NCBI RefSeq assembly: GCF_030272615.1
Contig: NC_081408.1
Location: forward strand, 764,723,673 to 764,787,672
Length of the DNA: 64,000 nucleotides
Origin: Cryptomeria japonica
Lineage: Eukaryota; Streptophyta; Pinopsida; Cupressales; Cupressaceae
Direction: 5' to 3'
Numbering within the stretch: position 1 is the first letter of the stretch; each line of letters begins with the position of its first letter. Positions 1-10,164 of the stretch are shown here, piece after piece. The translations under genes were made by a program, and so were the position numbers. The notes below the pieces were generated by a model that made no database searches, was not told the DNA's origin, and saw only the letters and a program-made list of their open reading frames with translations.

Positions 1-2
1 GA

Positions 3-437
3 GCTACACCCTACTCACTTGTCTACGGCTCTAAAGCCATCTTGCCTATTGAGGTCGAGCTACCTTTTTTACGGGTCTCCTTGAGAAACATAATCAACGA
101 TGAAGACTACAGAGTCTCTCGCTTACAAGAACTAGAACTGCTGGAGGAACGAAGGCACACTGCTTTTAATCATCTCGAGGCTTACCAACAACGAATGAGT
201 CGTAGTTACAATCACAAAGTTAAGCCTCGCACATTTGAGGTAGGTGACCTAGTCCTCAGAAAGAACCCCAAGAATCAGCAAGACAGAGATAAGAAGGGCA
301 AGTTTGAACCAAACTGACTTGGTCCTTACATCATTACAGCAGCATATGGATCTGGTGCATATCAGCTCTCAACTACAGAAGGTGAACCCTTAGAGGATCC
401 TATCAATAGCATGCACCTTTTCAGGTTCTACACATAA
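3..437 (+). pseudogene. Ty3/gypsy integrase C-terminal region, partial, one nonsense mutation
   Basis: The reading frame from base 3 gives the standard integrase tail of plant gypsy elements: ATPYSLVYGSKAILP, then LPFLRVSLRNI, the GDLVLRKNP motif, and the NxLGPY / GSGAYQL module that ends Tat polyproteins. The frame is open except for TGA at 315-317, where B and C have tryptophan (TGG) in NWLGPY, so this is one G-to-A change. Translation would end at TAA 435-437. The protein would help bind target DNA during integration. Only the C-terminal 145 codons lie in the window, and no frameshift is seen. Confidence 0.85.
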
Positions 438-2118
438 GCTCTTCGGAACATCCTAATTCAAAAATACAAAAAAAAGTAAAAAATTTCAAAAATACAAAAA
501 AAATAAAAAAAAATAAATAAATTTGAAAAATTGAAAAAGTAAAGAGAAATAATTTCGTCCAACGGTGAAAACCACTTCGGTGGCGCCCTGGGCAAGTACC
601 ATGGTGAAAATTGGGTCACCAGTGCCATGCGTAGAGACTTTGCTCCTCTCTCCTTCAGGATTCTCTTTCATCTTTCATTTTGCACACACTCACAACCTAT
701 TCATCCATAATAAAATTACCCAGTCCCATCATGGCTTGTTATTGATCTACCTAAGATTGGTTAGCCATTCATAATAAACCTCCCTTTTTACATCCCTTTC
801 CATCCATAATAAATCCGATCCTATCTGTGGCTAAGGCAAAATCCTACGTCTAGTGATAGGTGTGGAACTGAGAACATCACATGTTTTGAGGAGTATAGCT
901 TTTTCCAGCTTCCTTCAGTCTATCCGCGCACAATCCGCAATAAAGCAACATTTGCATCATAGATCCGCAATAAAGTTTCATCTTCTCCGCAATAAAGTAT
1001 CAGTTTCATGGATTTAGTCAGTTTCAGATGAGACACAGCAGCAACAATGGGCTTCAACAAAATCAAATCTTTCAACAGACTCAGACAACATATGGTTCAG
1101 TGCTATCTATCTTTTTTGTGAAAGTGAACATTGTGACCACAATCGAATAAGACTTATACAAGTGACAAGAGACACTAAACTTGAGGACTACAGTGGATGT
1201 TGGTGTCGAGTCTTGGTTTTCTTTTGATTTTATCTTTTTGGTGACATGCCTTTTAGCTTTTCCAGGATGTCTTTGACTAGAGATTCTATCTCCAGGATGT
1301 CTTTGACTAGAAAGGCGAGGATGGGGTATCGTCACCTATTTGTATTTGCTGTCTGTGGATTGTCTTTTTAGTAATGCTATGACTTGTCCAAGGATATGAG
1401 GACACTGTGAGTCTAATGTGAACTAGGGCATTCCTTGTTTGTGACTGTCTTATCTCCATGCAAACAGGTACAATGACTTTCTGGGCCGAACAAATGCCTC
1501 GATTGTCATAACCTATTCTGCCATAATAAAGCTCAATGATGATAATGCACAAGAAGCTCTTTCACTTTCATATCTTCTATCTTCCATCCCCCTTTCTTGA
1601 TTGACTTCCATCGTCCTTCTCGAGTCCGCGTAGCCTGCTATCACATGACTGAGTATGATGACACACCAAAAATATTTGCATTTCATATAGTTACATCTGC
1701 ATCACCACATATAAGCATTTCATACGTACATATAGATATCACAATTGCATCACATCCTGCATACAACACATGTTAGCACATCTCACATTTTCATTATGTA
1801 AATAATCATTTGCATTATCATATTCATTACATACATTCACATTTGCATCATGCATCACATATATAACATAAAAGAACAAAAATATATTGCATTGCATCAT
1901 ATAAGCATCCGTATCATAAAACATGCATCACATAAGGACATCTCATCACATAAGGTACACATGCATATAACTGCCGCAAAAATGGATCATCTCTCATATA
2001 TAATCAAAAGTGTCATGATACAATGATGTCAAAAGAATCATATGGCTACAAAATCACCCGCAGGTGTCTACAATACAAAAATGGTACATATACTGATACA
2101 AAGGGGAGCCCTCTATGG
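438..2118. other. Element A non-coding region between the convergent sense and antisense genes
   Basis: No convincing gene. 465-545 is an A-rich tract just after the pol stop; B has a similar one after 52970. Seven sense-strand AATAAA hexamers in CATAATAAA or CGCAATAAAG contexts lie at 709, 773, 808, 939, 969, 991 and 1525 and could supply poly(A) signals for the sense transcript. 1670-2040 is a degenerate run rich in GCATCACATA-like words. It corresponds to the 3' end of the antisense gene, and B has a similar stretch at 53940-54170. Confidence 0.5.
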
Positions 2119-4053
2119 CTATGATGAACTCCCTCCCTCGGAGCCGCCTGGCCTCGACGGAGTCTGAGCTCTAGATAGCCCTGCTCCAGGATCCCCCTGC
2201 CTATCTGGTGGTGGTGGTGGAGGACCCATGACCCCACCGCTGGATGCCTGCCTCCTACGACTCCCTCCCGTAGCTGTCGCTGTGCGCGACGATCTATGGA
2301 AGCTCCTCGCCCGCTGATCCGCTGGCATGGCACCATAGTACAGATCCCTCCAGTAGGCGATCTCCTCTTCGGCTCGTAGCACATATGCGTAGCCTGCCCC
2401 TGCATCCTCTGCTGTCCGCCTCCCTGCCCTCAGAGCTGTCTCGGCCTCAGTATATCGCTGGATGGCCTGGTCTCTCTCCCGCTCTATGTCCCTGAGCCTG
2501 ATCCTGAGGCGATCCCTCTCCCGCTCCAAATCCGCAATCTCGTCTGCTTGGCCCTGGCAGATCTCTCTCAGCCCTAGCAGCTCATCCTCCTCAGGATCAC
2601 CACCCTCAGTCGCTGCCTGTGGCTCCTCCTCTGCAGGTTCCTGTACCTGTCTAGGTGCCTGAATAGGTACCTGTCTCTGCACCTGCTCCTGTACCTGCAC
2701 CTGTCTAGGTCCCTGTGCTCTAGGACCCTGTGCTGCTGGTACTTGTAGGGGCAATCCACCCCGACCCCTCACCACCTGGGCTGCTCTCTCCTATCCTCCC
2801 TCCCTCCGAGGTGCCACCCGCCTCTCCCCCACTACTCCCCTCCGCCTCCGCCGACCCCTACCTCCATCTCCTCCACCATCATCATCATCATCCCCTCCCA
2901 CCTCTCCCTCCAGTAGCTCTCCCGGATCTGTCAACCTCGGAAAGGGATGCTCTGCCCAATATGCAGAATACTCTGCGTCCATCCCTGCATCCTCTACCTC
3001 CGGCCACATGTCCCACGGTAATGGCATCATCTCGGCCATCTGTGTCATGGCCTGATCATATGATAGAAGTGGCCTGAACTGTACCTGATCTCTGACCGTA
3101 CGGGCATACATGCCCGAGCCTCGCGGCATCCTCTGGATCCGGCCGAACTGTCTGTATACCCTGTCAACAAGCTACCTCTCCAGAATATAGGGCATCCGCC
3201 CAATAAGATACCTGCTCCTGAATGCATAGGGTAGCTCTACTGCGTCGTCATCCCACTCCTCGCACCCCAGGTACGACCTCCAGATAACCATATCAATGTC
3301 ATCTATGATGCGTCTCCAATGCTCCAATCGACCAATCCGAGGCTGTGATGTAATCATATCGTATAAATGCACAAAACTCCGTCCATGCCCTCTGCCTCTG
3401 AAGTGGATAGGTCGTGTGATAGGAAGGTGCTCATATGACCACACCTATAGGAGAGTCACTCCGCAGCCCAAGCCCACTGATCCGTGGTAAACAAACTGAT
3501 GCAGCTCATAGTATAAATGTGCCAGGACACATGGCCCCCATGCATATCTGGTGTGCTCTGTCATCAGTGTCTCCAATGCTCCTCCCCAGCCAACTGCCAA
3601 TCCTCGTGTAGCCCTGTCTGGACATAAGAAACCACTGATGGCTCCTCCAATAATAGCCGGCAACGCTAGCCCTGTCGCGGTCATGGTATCCCATGCCACG
3701 TGACCTGCTCTCATCTCCAACCCGGGATCCTGAAATACCCATCTCAGTGCCTCTCTGTCTCCGTCTCGATCGTATGGAATCAACTCTCCATCGATCGGAA
3801 TATGCAAAATCCTGTAGACATCCTCCAGCGTCACTGTCATCTCCCCCATAGGCAAATGGAACGTGCAAGTCTCGGAGTGCCATCTCTCCGCCAGTGCAGT
3901 CAGCAAACCCATGTTTGCCCGAAACTCGGGCACATATAGCACATGTGTGAGACCCATCTCCTCAATCGCAATCATGTCCTGAATCGACAACTCTGGTCGC
4001 AACCTCTGAGTCGATGGGAATCTCTCCCGTGACTCCAACATAGGCAAATACTC
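2119..4053 (-). pseudogene. Antisense PMD-acidic-coiled-coil gene of element A, exon 2
   Basis: One minus-strand frame runs from the acceptor-side GAG at 4053 to TGA at 2119-2121 with no frameshift and three internal stops, at about 3445, 3172 and 2788. The N-terminal half is a plant mobile domain, seen as LLTALAERWHSETCTFHLP, GEMTVTLEDVYRILHIP, GGAISGFLCPDRATRGLAV and YAWGPCVLAHLYYEL. Then come LEHWRRIIDDIDMVIWRSY, an acidic Gly/Asp run, an Arg run, a Gln/Pro-rich linker, a coiled coil (ADLERERDRLRIRLRDIERE) and an SR-rich tail ending near MGPPPPPP. PMD proteins in plants act in silencing and genome stability, and the domain is also known from transposable elements. The role here is unknown. 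The stop at 3445 replaces a conserved Gln, which gene C keeps. The gene is GC-rich compared with its surroundings. Confidence 0.85.
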
Positions 4054-4096
4054 CTGCAGTCAAAACAATCAATCATGTCAGTTATCATGGCATTCA

Positions 4097-4330
4097 CTGT
4101 TTATCACAAAATGCTACTTACTATCTAAATGCATATGGTTATCTACCCTAGTGACACTCACTGTTCATCACAAAGTGTTGCTATCTATCCTAGTAGTACT
4201 CCCTGTTCATCACAAAGTACTACGTGTGTGACATTCCCTGTTCATCACAAAGTGTTACTCACATTTGCACTCCCTGTTTATCACAAAGTGTTGCCTATCT
4301 TGGTGCTCCCTGTTCATCACAAAGTGCCTT
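4097..4330. repeat. Degenerate tandem repeat, core CTGTTCATCACAAAGTG
   Basis: Copies of CTGTT(C/T)ATCACAAAGTG start near 4097, 4161, 4203, 4238, 4273 and 4310, with 35-42 bp spacing over the last five. A decayed copy lies near 4402. The array sits at the acceptor side of the predicted antisense intron. B's intron has a different tandem repeat in the same place. Confidence 0.75.
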
Positions 4331-4459
4331 GATCTATCCTAGTCATCCTAGAGGACCTGTTTGAGTGTATCCTCTCAGCAGCTTATCCAATCGACAGCGT
4401 ATGTTCATCACAGAACTGCCGATTTGACCTAAAAAGATTCAACCTATGCATTTTACAAC

Positions 4460-4733
4460 ACAAACGCACTTTAAGCTCACAAACGCGCTTATAGACTGCA
4501 CAAACGCGCTTCTGCAACACAGACACGCTTCCTGAACACATACGTGCCTATATCATTCACAAACGCGGTCAGGGAACACAGACGTCCCTACATGACATAA
4601 ACGCTTCTACAATTCTCAAACGTGTCCGCATTCAGCATAAACGCGGTCCCAGGCGTAAACGCGCCTGGACCCGACACAGACGCACCTGTTGGACACAGAC
4701 GCGCCTGGCACTGACATAGACGCGGTTGTGCGT
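4460..4733. repeat. CpG-rich short-motif array, core ACA(A/G)ACGCG(C/G)
   Basis: About 14 degenerate copies of ACAAACGCGCTT or ACAGACGCGCCTG follow one another at 19-21 bp spacing, with unconserved spacers between the cores. The array lies inside the predicted first intron of the antisense PMD gene. On that gene's strand the core reads CGCGT(T/C)TGT. Confidence 0.8.
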
Positions 4734-4844
4734 TTTTGCATTTTTTTTAACTATCCTATTCCTAGCGCATTTATTGCTACCTAACATGCATTAATGACAA
4801 AACTTGAAATGCGTGAAAGTACGAGGAGGTTTTGCGGTACTTAC

Positions 4845-4975
4845 CGGCTCTCCTGCATCTGCTGGTCACTGGAATCGACGAACGCGGTCGAATCTATGAA
4901 TGAAAGCCATCACTGCTGACTGCTGCTGCTCTTTTCTCGCTCTGCACTGTGATCTTGTAAGGGTGTGGATGACAA
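4845..4975 (-). other. Predicted leader exon 1 of the element A antisense gene
   Basis: The minus-strand segment ending at the GTAAGT donor contains GATTCGACCGCGTTCG. It is shared with the equivalent exon of gene B, which reads GATTCGAGCGCGTTCG. Conservation between two diverged element families supports a real transcribed exon. A short ATG here is not in phase with exon 2, so the exon is probably untranslated. Its 5' end is set only roughly, from the TATA box. Confidence 0.45.
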
Positions 4976-5000
4976 TGAGGATGTCTTTTTCCCGTGGTCT

Positions 5001-5008
5001 ATCTTATA
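5001..5008 (-). promoter_or_regulatory. Candidate TATA box of the element A antisense gene
   Basis: The minus strand reads TATAAGAT about 155 nt upstream of the predicted donor. Gene B has TATAAAAA at a matching distance from its donor, and both are preceded by AGGGTTAG/AGGGTAGG-like sequence. Confidence 0.4.
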
Positions 5009-5240
5009 GCCTACCCTAGCCCTCGCCCTCATTTCCCGAGTCAGTATTCTTCTTCCTGTGACTTTGTCACTTTATTCGGTCAACCCATTCTATCCCGTCT
5101 TTCTTATCGAGAGATTGTCTGCAATCTTTTCAGACATTTTCATCCAATCTCTCGAGGGGGCATATTATTCCCATGCTGGGGCAACTCTGTATTAGTTCAT
5201 CTTATCTTCTTTGAAACAACGCGACAAGTCGCATTGTCTC

Positions 5241-5254
5241 AAAGAGGGGCAAAA
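5241..5254 (+). other. Polypurine tract of element A
   Basis: AAAGAGGGGCAAAA directly precedes the LTR start TGTAGACACC. Element B has the same tract before its 3' LTR. It would prime plus-strand DNA synthesis. Confidence 0.85.
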
Positions 5255-6021
5255 TGTAGACACCTAAAATTGTCCAGTCTAATTAAATAAATATTTTATT
5301 TATTTAATTATCTAAGCCTAATTCTTCTATTAATTAAATAAATCTTTATTTATTTAATTAATTCATTTATCCTCTTCTAGCCTTATTTCTCATTTAAATA
5401 AATACATTTATTTATTTAAATTATCATTTTCCTAAATTAAATAAATATCTTATTTATTTAATTATCCCACTTCTTCTATTAATTAAATAAATCTTTATTT
5501 ATTTAATTAATTCATTAACCTTTTCTACTCATGACACATGTCATTCATCTCTTAATTCATACACTACCTACCTCTTTCATTATTTTACTATTTCTTTTAC
5601 CTACCCTCTAATCCTAGCCGACCTCTCTTTTTACACCTCTCAATCTTAACCCTCCATTTCTTATTGTGTCTTCTATTTAAGGAGATGCTTTCTTCATTGT
5701 CTAACCCTAACTACTGGATCAATTGGCTACACTACGATCCTACTTGCAACCACATTCCGTTCTTTGTTGAGCTCTTGTGCATATAAAAATCTGAGAGCAA
5801 ATATATCAAGCAAGATCAATGGAGATAGGAAGAATGGAGATCAAAACCCTATTGGGCATGTGATGGTATAATCTTTGTGATTTTGAGTTATTTTGCATTG
5901 TCTTAGGTTATCTTCATATGTTATGGTGGATCTTTGTTGATTGTTAGGCTAGGGTTTAGTGGTTGGATTCATTTTAGCCTTTCAATATTGTTGTTATTGT
6001 TATCCATTTTCACCATAAACA
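5255..6021 (+). repeat. 3' LTR of element A
   Basis: The LTR starts with TGTAGACACCTAAAATTG right after the PPT. It contains AT-rich repeats of AATTAAATAAAT, a TATA-like TCTATTTAAGG near 5685, and probably ends at ...CCATAAACA (6021). The 5' LTR is outside the window, so the end cannot be confirmed by comparison, and no target duplication can be checked. Confidence 0.7.
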
Positions 6022-6044
6022 CTTTCTGTTGTGATTGTAGAATC

Positions 6045-6609
6045 AGTTAAAAATTTGTGAGAGACTATTATTCATTAGAGAATATGATATCATTATCACC
6101 TATAGATGTAGATTCAACATTATTGAAGGTCAATGGCTTGACGAAATTAGTTAATTTCCCTCCATTGTTATTTGATATTCATATGCTTATTGCCCTCACA
6201 AAGAGGTGGGACTCAAATACTAACACATATTACCTTCCTACTAGTGATATTATTGTTACCCTTTTGGATGATTAGCATGATATGAGGCTTTGAAGTTGTG
6301 GAAAGCAATAAACAAATCTCACCATGCCTTGTAAAATGATATTCAATTATATTGATGGTGTACTAGTTGTGCCAAGCATGAGAGGGGAAATGCCTCATCT
6401 TCAGTATGATGGTTGAAAGGTATCATAGAGGTGCAAGTAATCATTGATGATCATTGGCATTTTGGCCTTGCTGTCTAGCAAGGGTGCAACAAGTTTATAT
6501 GGTTTAGCCCAAATTACCCAAGAGATGGAGTATCAATGATTATTTACTTGGGGTCAATATATGTTAACTAATTTATATAATAACATCATGATTCATGAAT
6601 TTTGGAGGC
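6045..6609 (+). pseudogene. Old plant mobile domain (PMD) pseudogene
   Basis: One plus-strand frame, with about seven stops and no frameshift, matches the PMD of gene C. It shows HMLIALTKRWDSNTNTYYLP with DIIVTLLDD, then MIIGILALLSSKGATSLYGL, then FTWGQYMLTNLYNNI. The homologous motifs in gene C are RWDPDTCRFQLP and YAWGQSMLAHLYHDL. It is AT-rich and more diverged than the antisense PMD genes, and it lies on the plus strand just past element A's LTR. It may be a host PMD gene or the remnant of another element. TTCTGTTGTGATTGTAG just upstream could be an intron acceptor. Confidence 0.65.
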
Positions 6610-7469
6610 CAATGTTGGTAAAGGTCATATTTATGCTGAAGGCATTTCTTTATTTGGAATGAGCAAGCTATGAGAAAGCATCAACCACTATCCTTACATC
6701 CGTACCATGGCAAGATGACTCAATGGATCTCATCCGTTAATCGTTGTTTGCCCTTTTCCTTCCCATTTCTGACTGTTTTTTGGTCCAATATTTATGAGAA
6801 CAAAATACCGATAGGTTTTAGTCCGACGCCTGTGGTCAAAATCACTCGCATAGCTTTAAACATAATCCACCCTAGACAAACAGACTTCTCGTATATTTTA
6901 TATTCGCTAAAAATATTAAAACCTCCTATTGATACATTTAAAATTAATTAATCATGGAAATAGAGGCATTCATGATTATTATTATTATTACATTTTATTA
7001 TAGGCTCGATTTTATTCTCTCGTATCATGCAAAATATTTCATTAAATTTCATTTTTGTTTTTATTTGGTTTTTATTTTATATTTAATAAAATAAAATTAT
7101 ATTTCGTATAATATAATAAATATATAATTAGTGTATAATTAATTTATTTTATTTAATATAAATTATTATAATCAAATTAAATTAACATATAAATATAATA
7201 AATATATAATAATATTATGTACAACTGTATAGTTATTTATATATAATTAATATTAAATAATTATATTTATTATTGATATTGACATAAGATAATAGTTAAA
7301 TTGTGGAGTTGTGGTCCTTGTCCTTTTGGAGTGTCATTGTTGAGTTCTCATCTTGGGATGATGTCTCCCATTTCTAACTGACCTTCATAGCTCCTGATCC
7401 AAAGCGTTTACCCTTAAAAAAATGATTATATTTATTGATTATATACTTATTTCTACTCTATTTATCTTT
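6610..7469. other. AT-rich sequence without recognisable features
   Basis: 7000-7270 is mostly A/T with ATATAATAAATATATAATT-like words. No gene, LTR end or RNA gene is recognised. Confidence 0.4.
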
Positions 7470-7896
7470 CCCCCTCTCTATTACTCTTTTATGTCACCTT
7501 CATTCTCTCCCACTCTCGCACACTCTATCTCTATCTCCTTGCCTCTCTCCCCATCTCTATCTATATCTCATTATGTCTATATCTATATCTTTTTATTTTT
7601 CTCTCTCTATCTCCTCTTGCTTCTCTCCCTATCTCTTTCTGTGCATATCTCCTTACCTCTATCTCCCTATGTTTGTCTAGATCTCTCCCTATCCGTCCCT
7701 CTGTCCATCTCTCCCTCCATCCCTCCTACTCTATATCTCTATCTCTATTTCTCTCTCCATTTCCATCTCACGCCTCTCTCTATCTCTTTCTATCCATACC
7801 TTTCTCTATTTGTATCTCTCTATCTCTTTCCCTTTTCATTTATGTCTCTTTATAGAAATTTCTATTATATATCTCCCTCTCACTCTTCATATATTG

Positions 7897-7942
<46 letters not shown>

Positions 7943-8113
7943 TGAGCTATATCCCCCTCTCCCTCTATTCTTAATCTCTCATTATCTACCTATCTCTCTC
8001 CCTCTCTCCTCTCTATTTATCTTTCTTTCTCTCTCCCCTTCTCTCCCTTCATCTTACCTCCCTATCCCTTATCTATCTCTCTATCTTTATCACTCTCTCC
8101 CTTTCACTTCCAA
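7470..8113 (+). repeat. Pyrimidine-rich tract with a (CT)n core
   Basis: About 640 bp of almost pure C/T on the plus strand is built from CTCTCTATCTC-like words, with an uninterrupted (CT)n run at about 7899-7940. The open frames through it translate to Ser/Leu/Tyr/Pro-only strings and are composition artefacts. The tract ends about 220 bp before the first visible KAP exon. Confidence 0.85.
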
Positions 8114-10164
8114 AGACTTCCATTAACTCTATTTGACACTGATTTTTTGTCCCCTCCCATAATTCAATTCATCCATGCTACCGGACTCATCTACATTTCG
8201 TATTCTTAGTTTCCTTTACTTTTTGATGATTTTATATTATTTTGTAGTTTTTTAAAAGTTTGAATGTTAAGTAAATAATCAATTTCATCTTCATTTCTGT
8301 GGAATTTTAACTCGACGATTCGTTTTAGTTTTGGGTCTGATGAGATTCAGTTTGAAGAAGAGAATGAACGTGGATCTCCAAATCAAAGAGTCGATGAAAC
8401 GCTATGGGAGGAAGACTTGTTGCAGGGGACTACACCATCTATTTTAACTGTACAATACAATGGCTGGCATTACAGGAATGAAACCGAGGCATGGGTAGGT
8501 CTAGCAATGGAAATCACAAAAGAATTGGAAGCAATGATGACGGTGGCGCACAAGTTGAGAACCAGCTGGATATATAATTGGAGAAACCACAAAAACAACA
8601 TCTGTTTTGGAGTGATCCTCCCATTCTTTCTTGCACTGCTGGTGGCCATCTGGTTTAGTACCATTGTATGGCTTCTACTTGATTCCTCCCAAAGTAAAGA
8701 TCTAAAGAAATTTAAGTATGGAGGTCTACCAGCATCCATGATTGTAGCTCCTTGGGGTGTAGTGAAGTCTATAATCTCTTTTGTTAAACCGATCAGTTCA
8801 TAGGTCATGGACTACATATGTCTTCCAGACCATAGCCAAAAGCTTGGTTATCGTCAGAAGGTTATTGATGATATCGTGGGATGTGTTTGCTTTTATATGG
8901 TGCTACATTACATGGAGTTGGGATGAGAACTATGTTCCAGGAACAAAAATTCCAAAGATGCCTCATGCTTTCAGTAATAATCTTAGGATAATAGTCTTCG
9001 TCGACGATCTCGATCGTTGTGAAGAAATGTGATTCTGCAGGTATAACTTTAGAAAACCCATCTATTGCAGTTGTTACAAATATCAATTCTTAGTCTCTGG
9101 TTTTATAAATTTATTTATAAAACTTGTCTATTGCAATTGTTACAAATATGTATTATTCGTCTCTGGTTTCCTAAATTTATTTTTAACTTTGGCAGGTCTT
9201 ATCAGCAGTGAATCTGGTTTTGGCCACTTGCGAGATCAACGTTATTTTGAGCATGGAAAAGAGCATGATCCAAAGGGCAATAATAAGAAAGTATGGGAAT
9301 AACAATAGCAATGCCAATAATAAGTCCAATGAGGACTTAGCAGACAATTATTTAAGGAAGATAGTTCAACTGCTGCTACACCTAGCAGACCCTAGTGACT
9401 TAGAGTCCAGAGACTTTTTGCAAAGCTAGCTAGGTAGAAAACGGTCTACCGATCCAGCAGCAGAGAAAGAAAAACGCACTGCTTATGGGGGTAGAAAAGC
9501 CAATCCCAAGTTCCAAATTGGAACTTCGGATGCAAATAAACCTAAACTAGGTGAATATCTCTGACTATATACAAGTGAGATTAGTCACATTTTATATCTG
9601 CATCAAGGTACAGCTTCACTTTAACAGATAAATTATTTTTCTTCTACTTCAATGTTGTTGTAGGTAGAGGAGAAACAAAGAAAGATTTGGCAGAATCTAG
9701 AGCCAAGCAACAAAGAGCCCTCAGTACTTCAGGTGAAAATATTCCAGATGCAGTCCTTTTAAGCTGAACAAAAAATAAGAGACTAACGGTCTAAACATTA
9801 CTGTATTGATGATTTTAATATGGCTCTTAACTAGACAATGTTGCTTCCTCGAATAGACACAGCAGAGCAAGGATTAGGAAAAATGGAAGAGCAAAAAACA
9901 ATTAAGAAACCAGGTGATATATCATTCAAATACACAGAGCATTTTAGGTGGTGATTTGTGCAATGTACACAATTCACATTTCATTTTCATTCAAAATGTG
10001 TGTTAGCAGAAGGCTCGGGAGTTGCAGATGCAACGTTTGAGATAGATGAATAGCCAAAAAAAATTGAGAACGTAGGTGAATATATCATTCAAATACAGAG
10101 CATTTTAGGTGATGATTTGTGCAATGTACGATCTCTCAATTCACAATCCATTTTATTAATTCCT

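Larger units (their letters stand above)
4054..4844 (-). other. Predicted intron 1 of the element A antisense gene
   Basis: On the minus strand the sequence after 4845 reads GTAAGTACC, a strong donor. The sequence before 4053 reads TTGTTTTGACTGCAG, a pyrimidine-rich acceptor. The 791-bp span holds two tandem arrays and no coding signal. Genes B and C have predicted first introns at the equivalent position just upstream of the PMD exon. Confidence 0.6.
1..6021 (+). mobile_element. Element A: 3' part of a Tat-lineage Ty3/gypsy LTR retrotransposon
   Basis: The window opens inside the integrase C-terminal part of a gypsy polyprotein. This is followed by about 1.7 kb of non-coding DNA, an antisense PMD gene, a polypurine tract and a 3' LTR. 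The 5' LTR, gag and most of pol lie left of the window. The order pol, antisense gene, PPT, LTR is the same as in elements B and C here. The Tat assignment rests on homology of the visible pol end to B and C, which show dual RNase H domains. The LTR end at 6021 is the least certain boundary. Confidence 0.8.

Noticed and set aside
2462-3077. Plus-strand frames opposite the element A antisense gene
   Set aside because: Ser/Pro-rich shadows of the acidic and coiled-coil coding strand.
7422-8126. 234-codon open frame made of Ser, Leu, Tyr and Pro
   Set aside because: It lies entirely in the pyrimidine-rich tract and reflects composition only.
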